A stretch of 64,000 nucleotides of DNA from Actinomadura rifamycini DSM 43936 (GTDB taxonomy: Bacteria > Actinomycetota > Actinomycetes > Streptosporangiales > Streptosporangiaceae), in contig NZ_AULB01000027.1 of the NCBI RefSeq assembly GCF_000425065.1, forward strand, positions 62,001 through 126,000, given 5' to 3'. Position 1 is the first letter of the stretch, and each line of letters opens with the position of its first letter. The notes under the pieces were generated by a model that was given only the letters and a program-made list of their open reading frames with translations, was not told the DNA's origin and did no database searches. Position numbers and translations under genes: made by a program. Shown here one piece after another: positions 8,225 to 17,577 of the stretch.

Positions 8225-9384
8225 GGGTCGGCATCGTCTGCCCCTACACATGGAACGTCCCGGGCGGCGTCCAGCGGCACATCGCCGACCTCGCCGAGGC
8301 GCTGATCGACCTCGGCCACACCGTCTCGGTGATCACCCCGGCGGACGACGACGCCGACCTCCCCCCGTACGCGGTCCCGGCGGGGCGCGCCGTCCCGGTC
8401 CCCTACAACGGCTCGGTCGCGCGGCTCGCGTTCGGGTTCCTGTCGTCCGGACGCGTCCGGCGGTGGATCCACGAGGGCGGCTTCGACGTCCTGCACGTGC
8501 ACGAACCCGCCGCGCCGTCGCTCGGGCTGCTGGCCTGCTGGGCGGCGGACGGCCCGATCGTCGGCACGTTCCACGCGTCCTACGAGAAGTCCCGCGTGGT
8601 GTCGGTCACCGCCCCCATCCTGCAGAGCGCGCTGGAGAAGATCACCGGACGGATCGCGGTGTCGGAGGCGGCCCGCACCACGCTCGTCGAGCACCTCGGC
8701 GGCGACGCCGTCCTCATCCCCAACGGGGTCGCCACCGAGCGGTACGCGATGGCCGACCCGCTGCCCGGCTGGCCCGGCCGCGCCGACGGCTCCGGGGACG
8801 GCTCCGGCGAGGAGGCGATCGGCTTCCTCGGCCGCATGGACGAGCCCCGCAAGGGCCTCCAGGTGCTGCTGCGCGCCTTCGACGTCCTCGGCCGCGCCCG
8901 GCCGCGCCTGCGGCTGCTGATCGCCGGGCCCGGCGACGCCGACGACGTCCTGTCCCGCGTCTCCCCGGAACTGCGCGACCGGGTCGTCCTGCTCGGCATG
9001 GTCAGCGAGGAGGACAAGGTCCGCGCCTACCACTCGGTGGACGTCTTCGTCGCGCCGAACCTCGGCGGGGAGAGCTTCGGGATCGTCCTCGCCGAGGCGA
9101 TGGCGGCGGGCGCCCCCATCCTCGCCAGCGACATCGAGGCGTTCGACCGGGTGCTGCGCGGCGGCCGCGCCGGGGCGCTGTTCCGCACCGGCGACCACGA
9201 GGCCCTCGCGGCGGCGGCCGCCGACCTGCTCGACGACCCGGCCCGCCGCAAGCAGCTGTCCGCCGAGGCCCGCGCCGCCGTCCGCGACTACGACTGGTCG
9301 GCCGTCGCCCGCGACGTGCTGAGGGTGTACGAGACCGTCTCCCTCGGCCACGCCGGCGTCGTCGAGTCCGGCCCCGTGGCGTAG
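8221..9384 (+). CDS. pimA: Phosphatidylinositol alpha-mannosyltransferase
   Basis: The 387-residue GT-B glycosyltransferase (family GT4) begins MRVGIVCPYTWNVPGGVQRH, the nucleotide-sugar transferase start with the GGVQ loop. It has GFLGRMDEPRKGL in the linker to the C-terminal domain and the donor-binding ESFGIVLAEAMAAGAPILAS motif near residue 280. In actinobacteria this enzyme moves mannose from GDP-mannose to phosphatidylinositol, the first PIM step. A Gly/Ser/Asp-rich insert (SGDGSG, about residue 195) is local. It is coupled to the acyltransferase by an ATGA overlap. Confidence 0.92.
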   Translation: MRVGIVCPYTWNVPGGVQRHIADLAEALIDLGHTVSVITPADDDADLPPYAVPAGRAVPVPYNGSVARLAFGFLSSGRVRRWIHEGGFDVLHVHEPAAPSLGLLACWAADGPIVGTFHASYEKSRVVSVTAPILQSALEKITGRIAVSEAARTTLVEHLGGDAVLIPNGVATERYAMADPLPGWPGRADGSGDGSGEEAIGFLGRMDEPRKGLQVLLRAFDVLGRARPRLRLLIAGPGDADDVLSRVSPELRDRVVLLGMVSEEDKVRAYHSVDVFVAPNLGGESFGIVLAEAMAAGAPILASDIEAFDRVLRGGRAGALFRTGDHEALAAAAADLLDDPARRKQLSAEARAAVRDYDWSAVARDVLRVYETVSLGHAGVVESGPVA

Positions 9385-9395
9385 GGGAGCACCGG

Positions 9396-9935
9396 ATGCC
9401 CGACTGGATCATCGACGTCCTGTTCTGGATCGCCGTCGCGTTCCTGCTCGCCGTGTACGTGTCGTGGCGGGCGACCCGCCTCGACCGGCTGCACGTCCGC
9501 GTCGAGACGGCCCGCGCCGCGCTCGACGCCGCGCTCGTCCGGCGGGCGGCCGCCGCGCTCGAGCTCGCGGCGTCCCGGCTGCTGGACCCCGCGACCAGCC
9601 TGGTCCTCGCCACCGCGGCGCACGAGGCCCGCACCGCCGACGCCGAGCACCGCGAGTTCGCCGAGAGCGACCTGTCGCGGGCGCTGCGCGCCGTCGTCGA
9701 CCAGCCCGGCTTCGTCGACGCCCTCACCGGCCGCGGCGACGGGGACGGCAAGGCGGTGCTGGAGGAGCTCTCCTCCTCCGCCGCGAAGGTCGCCTACGCC
9801 CGCCGCTTCTACAACGACGCCGTCTCGCAGGCCCGCATCGCCCGCCGCAAGCTGCTGATCCGGGCGCTGCGGCTGGCGGGGCGGGCCCCGCTGCCCGGGT
9901 TCTTCGAAATCGACGACGACCCGCCCGGCATCTGA
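9396..9935 (+). CDS. Membrane-anchored LemA-like protein of the PIM operon
   Basis: The 179-residue protein has one N-terminal transmembrane helix (DVLFWIAVAFLLAVYVSW, about residues 6-23). A helical coiled region follows, and the C-terminal ~45 residues carry the LemA-type pattern YARRFYNDAVSQARIARRK and PLPGFFEIDD. It sits 11 bases after pimA, so it is likely the last gene of that operon. LemA-fold proteins have no defined biochemical role; a scaffold or envelope function is my inference. A stronger family call would need a profile search. Confidence 0.7.
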   Translation: MPDWIIDVLFWIAVAFLLAVYVSWRATRLDRLHVRVETARAALDAALVRRAAAALELAASRLLDPATSLVLATAAHEARTADAEHREFAESDLSRALRAVVDQPGFVDALTGRGDGDGKAVLEELSSSAAKVAYARRFYNDAVSQARIARRKLLIRALRLAGRAPLPGFFEIDDDPPGI

Positions 9936-10021
9936 CCCGACCCGCACGGACGGACGCACGGACGGGGCACGGCGCGCGCTTCGCTACCCTCTGGCGCAGC
10001 TCTCGCGAAGGAGGGATCAGC

Positions 10022-11065
10022 GTGCGCATGTCCCGAGGCGGCACCGCCGCCGGCCGGGCGGCCGCGGGGACCGGGGCGCTCGTCCTGGCCGCCGCGCTCA
10101 CCGCCTGCTCCGGCGGGGACGGGGGCCGGCGGGCCGAACCGCCGAGCGCGCCCGGCGGACGGGACGGCGCCGGGACGTCCGCGACCCCCGGCCTGCCGTA
10201 CCACCCGTTCGACGGCGGCGCCGAGAGCCCGCGCGGCCCGGTCCTCGCCGTGAAGATCGCGAACACCGAGCGGGCGCTGCCGCAGTCCGGCGTCCGGGAC
10301 GCCGACATCGTCTACGTCGGGCAGGTCGAGGGCGGCGAGACCCGGCTGATGGCGGTGTACTCGTCGAAGCTGCCCGAGCGCGTCGGGCCCGTCCGCAGCG
10401 CCCGGATCTCCGACCTGTCCATCCTGGCGCAGTACGGGCGGCCCGCTTTCGCCTTCTCCGGCGTCCAGAGCAAGATGAAGAAGGACATCCGGCAGGCGCC
10501 CTCCTACGACGTCTCCCAGGAGAACGGCGGGTCCGCCTACTTCCGGGCCGGCCCGAAGCCGATCCCCTACAACCTGTACGCCGACCCCCGCGACCTGCTG
10601 GAGCTCGCGCCCGAGGCGACCGGTCCGCGCGACATCGGCTTCCGCTTCGGACCGGCCCCGGCCGGCGGCGAGCCGACCGCGTCGTTCACCGCGAAGTGGC
10701 CGTCGGCGACCATGGGCTTCACGTGGTCGGCCGAGGAGAAGCGCTGGCTCGCGAGCTTCGGCGGCCGTCCCGACGTCGCCGCCGAGGGCGGCAGGCTCGG
10801 CGGCGCCACGGTCGTCGTCCAGTACGCGAAGACGACGCGCTCGAAGTTCCACGACTCCCTCGGCCACTACACCCCCCTGATCCGGACGACCGGGACCGGC
10901 CGCGCGCTCGTCCTGCGCGACGGCAAGGGGTACGACGCCCGCTGGTCGCGGCCGTCGGAAGGGCAGGGGACGACCTTCACCACCGCGGACGGGAAGCCGA
11001 TGACGTTCGCGCCCGGCCAGGTCTGGGTCGTGCTGGTCAGCGAGGGCGGCCCCGTCATCCCCTGA
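10022..11065 (+). CDS. DUF3048-type lipoprotein
   Basis: The 347-residue product has a lipoprotein signal with lipobox LTACSGG (Cys about residue 30), so it is likely secreted and lipid-anchored. The mature part matches the DUF3048 (YerB-like) pattern: LAVKIANTERALPQSGVRDADIVY, then ERVGPVRSARISDLS and FAFSGVQSKM. Its biochemical role is unknown. GTG 10022 is chosen because AAGGAGGG at 10008-10015 is 6 bases upstream; ATG 10028 is in the same frame two codons later. It has its own upstream gap of 86 bases. Confidence 0.85.
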   Translation: MRMSRGGTAAGRAAAGTGALVLAAALTACSGGDGGRRAEPPSAPGGRDGAGTSATPGLPYHPFDGGAESPRGPVLAVKIANTERALPQSGVRDADIVYVGQVEGGETRLMAVYSSKLPERVGPVRSARISDLSILAQYGRPAFAFSGVQSKMKKDIRQAPSYDVSQENGGSAYFRAGPKPIPYNLYADPRDLLELAPEATGPRDIGFRFGPAPAGGEPTASFTAKWPSATMGFTWSAEEKRWLASFGGRPDVAAEGGRLGGATVVVQYAKTTRSKFHDSLGHYTPLIRTTGTGRALVLRDGKGYDARWSRPSEGQGTTFTTADGKPMTFAPGQVWVVLVSEGGPVIP

Positions 11066-11238
11066 GGACGCCCCCGCCACACTGCTCGCCGGGGCGCCGG
11101 GAACGTGTTTCGGGCTCCGGATCCGACGACCTGTAAACCGGACGTACCTCGCGTTGACGGTCTGCCGGGTCCAGAGACGACACAAGCAGGCAATATTATG
11201 GAAAGCGACTAGTCGCCCGCTCACGTGAGGATGTGCCT

Positions 11239-12156
<918 letters not shown>

Positions 12157-12169
12157 TCCGCTGACGCCC

Positions 12170-12203
12170 CCGGAGGCGGTCGCCGCACGGCGATCGCCTC
12201 CGG
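12170..12203 (+). terminator. Terminator hairpin after pdxS
   Basis: A 15-bp stem pairs 12170-12184 with 12189-12203 (one G-U pair) around a GCAC loop. It lies 13 bases after the pdxS stop and has no T-tract, so it is a likely factor-assisted or structural terminator. Confidence 0.6.
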
Positions 12204-12310
12204 CCCCTCCACAGCGCGTCATTCCGGGGTTACGCTTGCGGCGCGGCCGGTGCGGGACCGGGCGCACGGCGCGATCCCGCGGGCGGTGCCCGGCCGCGGG
12301 AGGGGAGAGC

Positions 12311-12973
12311 ATGGCTTGGTCGGTCGCGCTGGCCTGTGCGAGCGCCGGGGAACCCGCCGACGTCTTCCGCCCCGGCCTGGAGCCCGATCCGGACGCCGCC
12401 GCGCGCATCGCCCGCGGCCTGCACCCGGCGGGCGCCCTCACCGAGACCGGCGACACCGTCCTCGACTTCGCCCTCTGGCCCTACGAGGACGAGCTGTTCG
12501 TCGGGGCCTTCGGCGCCGCCCGCGACGGGCGGGCGCTGCTGGTGTGCGACCGCCGGCTGTTCCGCCTCGACGACGACGCCCGCCGCGTCGCCGACGCCAC
12601 CGCCGCCGCGCTGCCCGGCGCCCGCTGCGGCGTGCTCGTGCTGCACAGCGTCGTCCGGGGCTGCTGGTTCCGCTGGTACGAGGACGCCGAACTGCGCCGG
12701 GACGTCTTCCTCACCGCCGAGGACGGCGTCATCGTCGACCAGGGCGCCCGGCTCCCCGCCGAGCGCCCGTTCTGGCGCGCCCTCGACGCCGGCGCCCCGG
12801 ACGTCCCGCTGCCGTTCGACCCCGAGGAGTTCGGCCTCGCGCTCGCCGCCGCCCACATGTTCGGCCGCGGCATCGCCGACCGCGGGACGGACGGCTTCCT
12901 GCCCCTCGAACTGCCGCTGCGCCGCTTCAAGCTCGCCGCCCGCGACCGCGCCGGGACCGGCGACGCGCGGTGA
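12311..12973 (+). CDS. Conserved actinobacterial hypothetical protein between pdxS and pdxT
   Basis: The 220-residue protein is soluble by sequence, with no signal peptide or membrane helix. It begins MAWSVALACASAGEPADVFR and has WFRWYEDAELRRDVFLTAEDG near residue 117 and a Pro-flanked C-terminus LELPLRRFKLAARDR. It reminds me of actinobacterial DUF6928-like proteins, but I cannot confirm that. ATG 12311 has AGGGGAGA at 12301. Its position between the two PLP synthase genes is suggestive, yet the terminator after pdxS argues for separate transcription. Confidence 0.6.
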   Translation: MAWSVALACASAGEPADVFRPGLEPDPDAAARIARGLHPAGALTETGDTVLDFALWPYEDELFVGAFGAARDGRALLVCDRRLFRLDDDARRVADATAAALPGARCGVLVLHSVVRGCWFRWYEDAELRRDVFLTAEDGVIVDQGARLPAERPFWRALDAGAPDVPLPFDPEEFGLALAAAHMFGRGIADRGTDGFLPLELPLRRFKLAARDRAGTGDAR

Positions 12974-13084
12974 TCCGCGGGGCCCGCGCAGGGAAGACGC
13001 GCGCGTGACCGGGGCGTTGGACAAAGCGTCCAGACGACGGAACGTCTAGGGTTGGTCCGTCCGCATCCCCCGGAAGGTTCATTT

Positions 13085-13705
13085 GTGACTGCCGTACCGA
13101 CCATCGGCGTCCTGGCCCTGCAGGGCGACGTGCGCGAGCACGCCCGCGCCCTCGAACAGGCCGGGGCCCGAACCGTGAACGTGCGCCGCGCCGCGGAGCT
13201 GGAGCGGGTCGACGGGCTGGTCCTGCCCGGCGGCGAGTCCACCGCCATCTGGCGGCTGGCCCGCGCGTTCGACCTGCTGGAGCCGCTCCGCAAGCGGATC
13301 GAGGCGGGCATGCCCGCCTACGGCTCCTGCGCCGGCATGATCATGCTGGCCGACCGCATCCGCGACGGCGCGGCCGGCCAGGAGACCATCGGCGGGATCG
13401 ACATGACCGTGCGGCGCAACGCCTTCGGCCGGCAGGTCGACTCGTTCGAGTCCGACGTGCCGCTGGCCGGTATGGGCGACACGCCGTACCACGCCGTATT
13501 CATCCGCGCCCCCTGGGTGGAGTCCACCGGCGACGCCGTCGAGATCCTCGGCCGCGCCGAGGGCGGCCCGAACGCCGGTAGGATCGTCGCCGTCCGCCAG
13601 GGCCGGCTGATGGCCACCGCGTTCCACCCGGAGCTGACGGGCGACTTCCGCGTGCACCACTACTTCGCCGATCTGGTGCGCCGGGCGATGGTTGAGGAGG
13701 ATTGA
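13085..13705 (+). CDS. pdxT: Pyridoxal 5'-phosphate synthase, glutaminase subunit
   Basis: The 206-residue class I glutamine amidotransferase has the PdxT triad context: GVLALQGDVREH at the start, LPGGESTAIWRL, the nucleophile Cys in YGSCAGMIML (about residue 80), and the His/Glu pair in FHPELTGD near residue 180. It feeds ammonia to PdxS. GTG 13085 is supported by GGAAGG at 13072-13077. The yebC start codon begins one base after its stop, so the two are probably cotranscribed. Confidence 0.95.
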   Translation: MTAVPTIGVLALQGDVREHARALEQAGARTVNVRRAAELERVDGLVLPGGESTAIWRLARAFDLLEPLRKRIEAGMPAYGSCAGMIMLADRIRDGAAGQETIGGIDMTVRRNAFGRQVDSFESDVPLAGMGDTPYHAVFIRAPWVESTGDAVEILGRAEGGPNAGRIVAVRQGRLMATAFHPELTGDFRVHHYFADLVRRAMVEED

Positions 13706-13706
13706 G

Positions 13707-14462
13707 ATGTCCGGCCATTCCAAATGGGCGACGACCAAGCACAAGAAAGCGGCCCTCGACGCCAAGCGGGGCAAGCTCTTCGCGAAGCTGATCAAGAACA
13801 TCGAGGTGGCGGCCCGCACGGGCGGCGGCGACCCCGACGCCAACCCCACCCTGTACGACGCCATCTACAAGGCGAAGAAGAACTCGGTCCCCAACGACAA
13901 CATCGAGCGTGCGCGCAAGCGCGGCGCCGGTGAGGAGGCCGGGGGTGCCGACTGGCAGAACATCACCTACGAGGGCTACGCGCCCGGCGGCGTCGCGGTG
14001 CTCATCGAGTGCCTCACCGACAACCGCAACCGCGCCGCCTCGGAGGTCCGCGTCGCGCTGACCCGCAACGGCGGGTCCCTCGCCGACCCGGGCTCGGTGT
14101 CGTACATGTTCAACCGCAAGGGCGTCGTGATCGTCCCGAAGAACGGCACCAGCGAGGACGACGTCATGATGGCCGTCCTCGACGCCGGCGCCGAGGAGGT
14201 CAACGAGCTCGACGAGGAGAACTTCGAGGTCGTCAGCGAGGCCGGTGACCTCGTCGCCGTCCGCACCGCCCTCCAGGAGGCCGGGATCGACTACGAGTCG
14301 GCGGAGAGCAAGTTCCTGCCGAGCGTCACGGTCCCGCTCGACGAGGAGAACGCCAAGAAGGTCTTCCGCCTGCTCGACGCCCTCGAGGACAGCGACGACG
14401 TCCAGGACGTCTACGCGAACTTCGACGTCAGCGACGAGGTCATGGCCGCGATCGACGCCTGA
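13707..14462 (+). CDS. YebC/PmpR (TACO1)-family protein
   Basis: The 251-residue protein starts SGHSKWATTKHKKAALDAKRGK, the family signature, and keeps the three-domain layout to AESKFLPSVTVPLDEENAKK. The family was described as transcriptional regulators; more recent work links members to translation of polyproline-like stretches. ATG 13707 has GAGGAGG at 13694-13700. It lies one base after pdxT and ahead of ruvCAB, the order known in many actinobacteria. Confidence 0.93.
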   Translation: MSGHSKWATTKHKKAALDAKRGKLFAKLIKNIEVAARTGGGDPDANPTLYDAIYKAKKNSVPNDNIERARKRGAGEEAGGADWQNITYEGYAPGGVAVLIECLTDNRNRAASEVRVALTRNGGSLADPGSVSYMFNRKGVVIVPKNGTSEDDVMMAVLDAGAEEVNELDEENFEVVSEAGDLVAVRTALQEAGIDYESAESKFLPSVTVPLDEENAKKVFRLLDALEDSDDVQDVYANFDVSDEVMAAIDA

Positions 14463-14629
14463 GCACGATCGCCGTCGCCCGACGCCGCCGCGCACCCGAC
14501 CGCGCGGCGGCGTTCGCGCGTCCCCGCGGACGCGCCCGCCCCGGGGGACACACGCGGGCGGGGCGCTGCGCGATGTCGGCGCGGATTGGTAGCGTTGGCG
14601 GCCCGAACAGATGATCGAGAGGGGCGGCC

Positions 14630-15205
14630 GTGCGGGTGATGGGGGTGGACCCCGGGCTCACCCGGTGCGGGGTCGGCGTCGTCGACGGCGCCCCGGGCAG
14701 GCCGCTCCGGCTGGTGCACGTGTCGGTCGTCCGCACCGCCCCCGACGAGGACCACGCGCTGCGGCTGCTCGGCGTCGAGCGGGGCATCGAGGCCCTCATG
14801 GACGAGCTGCGCCCCGAGGCCGTCGCCGTGGAGCGGGTGTTCTCGCAGCACAACGTGCGGACCGTCATGGGCACCGCGCAGGCCGCCGGCATCGCGATGC
14901 TCGCCGCCGCGCGCCGCGGGCTGCCGGTCGCCCTGCACACCCCCAGCGAGGCCAAGGCGGCCGTCACCGGCAACGGCCGCGCCGACAAGGCGCAGGTGAC
15001 GAAGATGGTGACGCGGCTGCTCGCGCTCGACGCGGCACCGAAGCCCGCCGACGCGGCCGACGCGCTCGCCCTCGCCATCTGCCACGTGTGGCGCGGCGGG
15101 GCGGGGCGGCGGCCCGCGCCCGCGTTCCGGTCGCGGATCGAGGAGGCGGCCCGGGCCGAACGCGAACGGCTCGCCGCCCGCAGAACAGGAGGGACCGCCC
15201 AGTGA
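14630..15205 (+). CDS. ruvC: Holliday junction resolvase RuvC
   Basis: The 191-residue nuclease has the RNase H-fold RuvC acidic residues: Asp in MGVDPGLTRCG, Glu in VAVERVF, and the Asp pair in KPADAADALALAICH. It cuts Holliday junctions handed over by RuvAB. The C-terminal ~30 residues are an Arg/Ala-rich tail. GTG 14630 is the start; its stop overlaps the ruvA start (GTGA), so ruvC, ruvA and ruvB form one coupled unit. A 167-base gap separates it from yebC. Confidence 0.95.
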   Translation: MRVMGVDPGLTRCGVGVVDGAPGRPLRLVHVSVVRTAPDEDHALRLLGVERGIEALMDELRPEAVAVERVFSQHNVRTVMGTAQAAGIAMLAAARRGLPVALHTPSEAKAAVTGNGRADKAQVTKMVTRLLALDAAPKPADAADALALAICHVWRGGAGRRPAPAFRSRIEEAARAERERLAARRTGGTAQ

Positions 15206-15804
15206 TCGCCTTCGTCAGCGGCGAGGTGGCCGCCGCCGGACCCGACGGCGCGGTGATCGACGTGCACGGCGTCGGGCTCGCGGTGCAGTGCACCCCCGCC
15301 ACCCTGGCCGGGCTGCGCGTCGGCGACCGCGCCCGGGTGCCCACGTCGCTGGTCGTCCGGGAGGACTCCCTGACCCTCTTCGGGTTCGCCGACGACGACG
15401 AGCGGACGGTGTTCGAGCTGCTGCAGACCGCGAGCGGCGTCGGCCCCCGGCTCGCGCTGGCGATGCTGGCCGTGCACACCCCGAACGCGCTCCGCCGGGC
15501 CGTGGCCGCCGAGGACCTCACCGCCCTCACCAAGGTCCCCGGCATCGGGAAGAAGGGGGCGCAGCGCATCGTGCTCGAGCTGAAGGACCGCCTCGGCGGC
15601 CCGGTCGGCGACGGCGCCGACGACCGGGCGCCCGCCCGGGCCGAGCCGTGGCGCGAGCAGGTGCAGATGGGCCTGGTCAACCTCGGCTGGTCGGCCAAGG
15701 ACGCCGACGCCGCCGTCGACGCGGTCGCCGCCGACCTCGACGGCGCCGAGGCGCCGCCCGTCGCGACCCTGCTGAAGTCCGCCCTGAAGAAGCTGAGCAA
15801 GTGA
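15202..15804 (+). CDS. ruvA: Holliday junction branch migration protein RuvA
   Basis: The 200-residue protein has the N-terminal OB-like domain (VIAFVSGEVAAAGPDG), the first helix-hairpin-helix LLQTASGVGPRLALAML, the second LTKVPGIGKKGAQRIVLELKD, and the flexible linker before the RuvB-binding C-terminal domain (VQMGLVNLGWSAKDADAAV). It binds the junction as a tetramer and loads RuvB. It overlaps ruvC and ruvB by 4 bases each. Confidence 0.95.
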   Translation: MIAFVSGEVAAAGPDGAVIDVHGVGLAVQCTPATLAGLRVGDRARVPTSLVVREDSLTLFGFADDDERTVFELLQTASGVGPRLALAMLAVHTPNALRRAVAAEDLTALTKVPGIGKKGAQRIVLELKDRLGGPVGDGADDRAPARAEPWREQVQMGLVNLGWSAKDADAAVDAVAADLDGAEAPPVATLLKSALKKLSK

Positions 15805-16865
15805 GCGAGGACGAGCGGCTCGTCTCGGCGGACGCCGACGGGTCCGAGGAGCAGGTCATCGAGGCCGCGCTGCGGCCGAAGAAGCTCGGCGACTTCGTCG
15901 GGCAGGAACGGGTCCGCGAGCAGCTCGCGCTGGTGCTGCACGGCGCCCTCGGGCGCGGCCGGACGCCCGACCACGTGCTGCTGTCCGGCGGTCCCGGCCT
16001 CGGCAAGACCACCCTCGCGATGATCATCGCGGCGGAGCTGGGGCAGCCGCTGCGGATCTCCTCCGGCCCCGCCATCGAGCGGGCCGGCGACCTGGCGGCC
16101 GTCCTGTCGACGCTGGCGGAGGGCGAGGTCCTGTTCATCGACGAGATCCACCGGCTGGCGCGGCCCGCCGAGGAGATGCTCTACATGGCGATGGAGGACT
16201 TCCGCGTCGACGTCGTGGTGGGCAAGGGGCCCGGCGCGACCGCGATCCCCCTCGACATCGCCCCGTTCACCCTGGTGGGGGCCACGACCCGCGCCGGGAT
16301 GCTGCCGGGGCCCCTGCGCGACCGGTTCGGGTTCACCGCCCACATGGACTTCTACGAGCCCGCCGAACTGGAGATCATCGTCCGGCGCTCGGCGGGCCTG
16401 CTGGGCGTGGAGATCAGCGATGAGGGCGCCGCGGAGGTCGCCGGGCGCGCCCGCGGCACGCCCCGGATCGCGAACCGGCTGCTGCGCCGCGTCCGCGACT
16501 ACGCCGAGGTGCGCGGCGACGGCACCGTCACCCGGGAATCGGCGCGGACGGCGCTGTCGTTGTACGAGGTGGACGAACGAGGGCTCGACCGGCTCGACCG
16601 CGCCGTGCTCGGTTCCCTGCTGCGCAAGTTCGGCGGCGGCCCGGTGGGGCTGTCGACGCTGGCCGTCGCGGTGGGGGAGGAGCCGGAGACGGTCGAGGTG
16701 GTCGCGGAGCCGTTCCTGGTGAGGCAGGGCCTGCTGGCCCGGACGCCGCGCGGCCGGGTCGCGACCGGCGCCGCGTGGGCGCACCTCGGGCTGACCCCGC
16801 CGCCGACGGCGCCGCTGGCCGGGACCCTGTTCGACCTGGACGACGACGCCGATCGGCCCGAATAG
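15801..16865 (+). CDS. ruvB: Holliday junction branch migration ATPase RuvB
   Basis: The 354-residue AAA+ motor shows Walker A GGPGLGKTT, Walker B LFIDEIHRL, sensor motif GATTRAGMLPGPLRDRF and the C-terminal winged-helix part (GPVGLSTLAVAVGEE). It drives branch migration with RuvA. The start is GTG 15801, inside the ruvA stop (GTGA). The first ~15 residues (SEDERLVSADADGSE) are acidic, as in other actinobacteria. Confidence 0.96.
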   Translation: MSEDERLVSADADGSEEQVIEAALRPKKLGDFVGQERVREQLALVLHGALGRGRTPDHVLLSGGPGLGKTTLAMIIAAELGQPLRISSGPAIERAGDLAAVLSTLAEGEVLFIDEIHRLARPAEEMLYMAMEDFRVDVVVGKGPGATAIPLDIAPFTLVGATTRAGMLPGPLRDRFGFTAHMDFYEPAELEIIVRRSAGLLGVEISDEGAAEVAGRARGTPRIANRLLRRVRDYAEVRGDGTVTRESARTALSLYEVDERGLDRLDRAVLGSLLRKFGGGPVGLSTLAVAVGEEPETVEVVAEPFLVRQGLLARTPRGRVATGAAWAHLGLTPPPTAPLAGTLFDLDDDADRPE

Positions 16866-16918
16866 TGATCATCGGGTAACGGGTTGGGAACTACTCGGCA
16901 CCACCGATCGTCACGTCG

Positions 16919-16947
16919 TTGCCGGGGCCTGGCGTAATCTCTAGACT
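16919..16947 (+). promoter_or_regulatory. Candidate promoter of yajC-secD-secF
   Basis: TTGCCG at 16919-16924 and TAGACT at 16942-16947 are separated by 17 bases, a good match to the main vegetative sigma factor. It lies in the 178-base gap after ruvB, about 100 bases ahead of yajC. Confidence 0.4.
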
Positions 16948-17043
16948 CCGGGACCTGGTTCACCGTCTTCCAGCCGACGGTTCCAATGATGTGGCCGATC
17001 CGGTCACGGGCTGGGCAATCGACACCGGAAGGATGCCCCAGTA

Positions 17044-17532
17044 ATGGGCGGCGACATGATCATTGCGGCGGAGTCGGGCGGCAGCGGGGCCTTCAACCTC
17101 CTGCTCCTGCTGGCCATTCCGCTCGTCTTCTACTTTCTCCTCATCCGGCCGCAGAGCAAGCGGCGCAAGGAGCAGCTGCAGATGGAGAGCTCCCTGCAGC
17201 CGGGCACGCGCGTGATGACGACCAGCGGCATGCGCGCCACCGTGCTGTCGGTCGACGACGACGGCGTGCTGCTGGAGATCGCGCCCGGCGTCGAGGTGAG
17301 CTTCGTCAAGCAGGCCGTCATGCGGGTCCTCCAGGACGACGACGCCAAGGGCGCCGACGCCGAGGAGCTCGACCTGGACGAGGACGACGACGCGGACGAC
17401 GACGAGCGCGACGGCGACGCCGTCGACCTCACCAAGAACGACGCGGACGCCGACGACTCCGTCGAGGACGTCGAGGACGACGAGCCCGAGGCGAAGGCCG
17501 GTGCGAAGGCCGGGCGGAAGTCCTCCGACTGA
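17044..17532 (+). CDS. yajC: Preprotein translocase accessory subunit YajC
   Basis: The 162-residue protein has the single YajC transmembrane helix (FNLLLLLAIPLVFYFLLIRPQ) followed by SKRRKEQLQMESSLQPGTRVMTTSGM, the family signature. The C-terminal ~70 residues are a highly acidic Asp/Glu tail (runs of D), longer than in E. coli YajC, ending in a basic stretch. YajC associates with SecDF at the translocon. GGAAGG at 17029-17034 supports ATG 17044. secD and secF follow. Confidence 0.92.
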   Translation: MGGDMIIAAESGGSGAFNLLLLLAIPLVFYFLLIRPQSKRRKEQLQMESSLQPGTRVMTTSGMRATVLSVDDDGVLLEIAPGVEVSFVKQAVMRVLQDDDAKGADAEELDLDEDDDADDDERDGDAVDLTKNDADADDSVEDVEDDEPEAKAGAKAGRKSSD

Positions 17533-17577
17533 CCGACGCCCTCCTGCACCGAATCCAGACGGGAAGTAAGACGACAA

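Noticed and set aside
11194..11199. TATTAT as the pdxS -10 box
   Set aside because: No -35 element lies at a usable distance; the nearest TTGACG (11154) is 34 bases away.
13017..13052. TTGGAC and TAGGGT as the pdxT promoter
   Set aside because: The 24-base spacer is too long.
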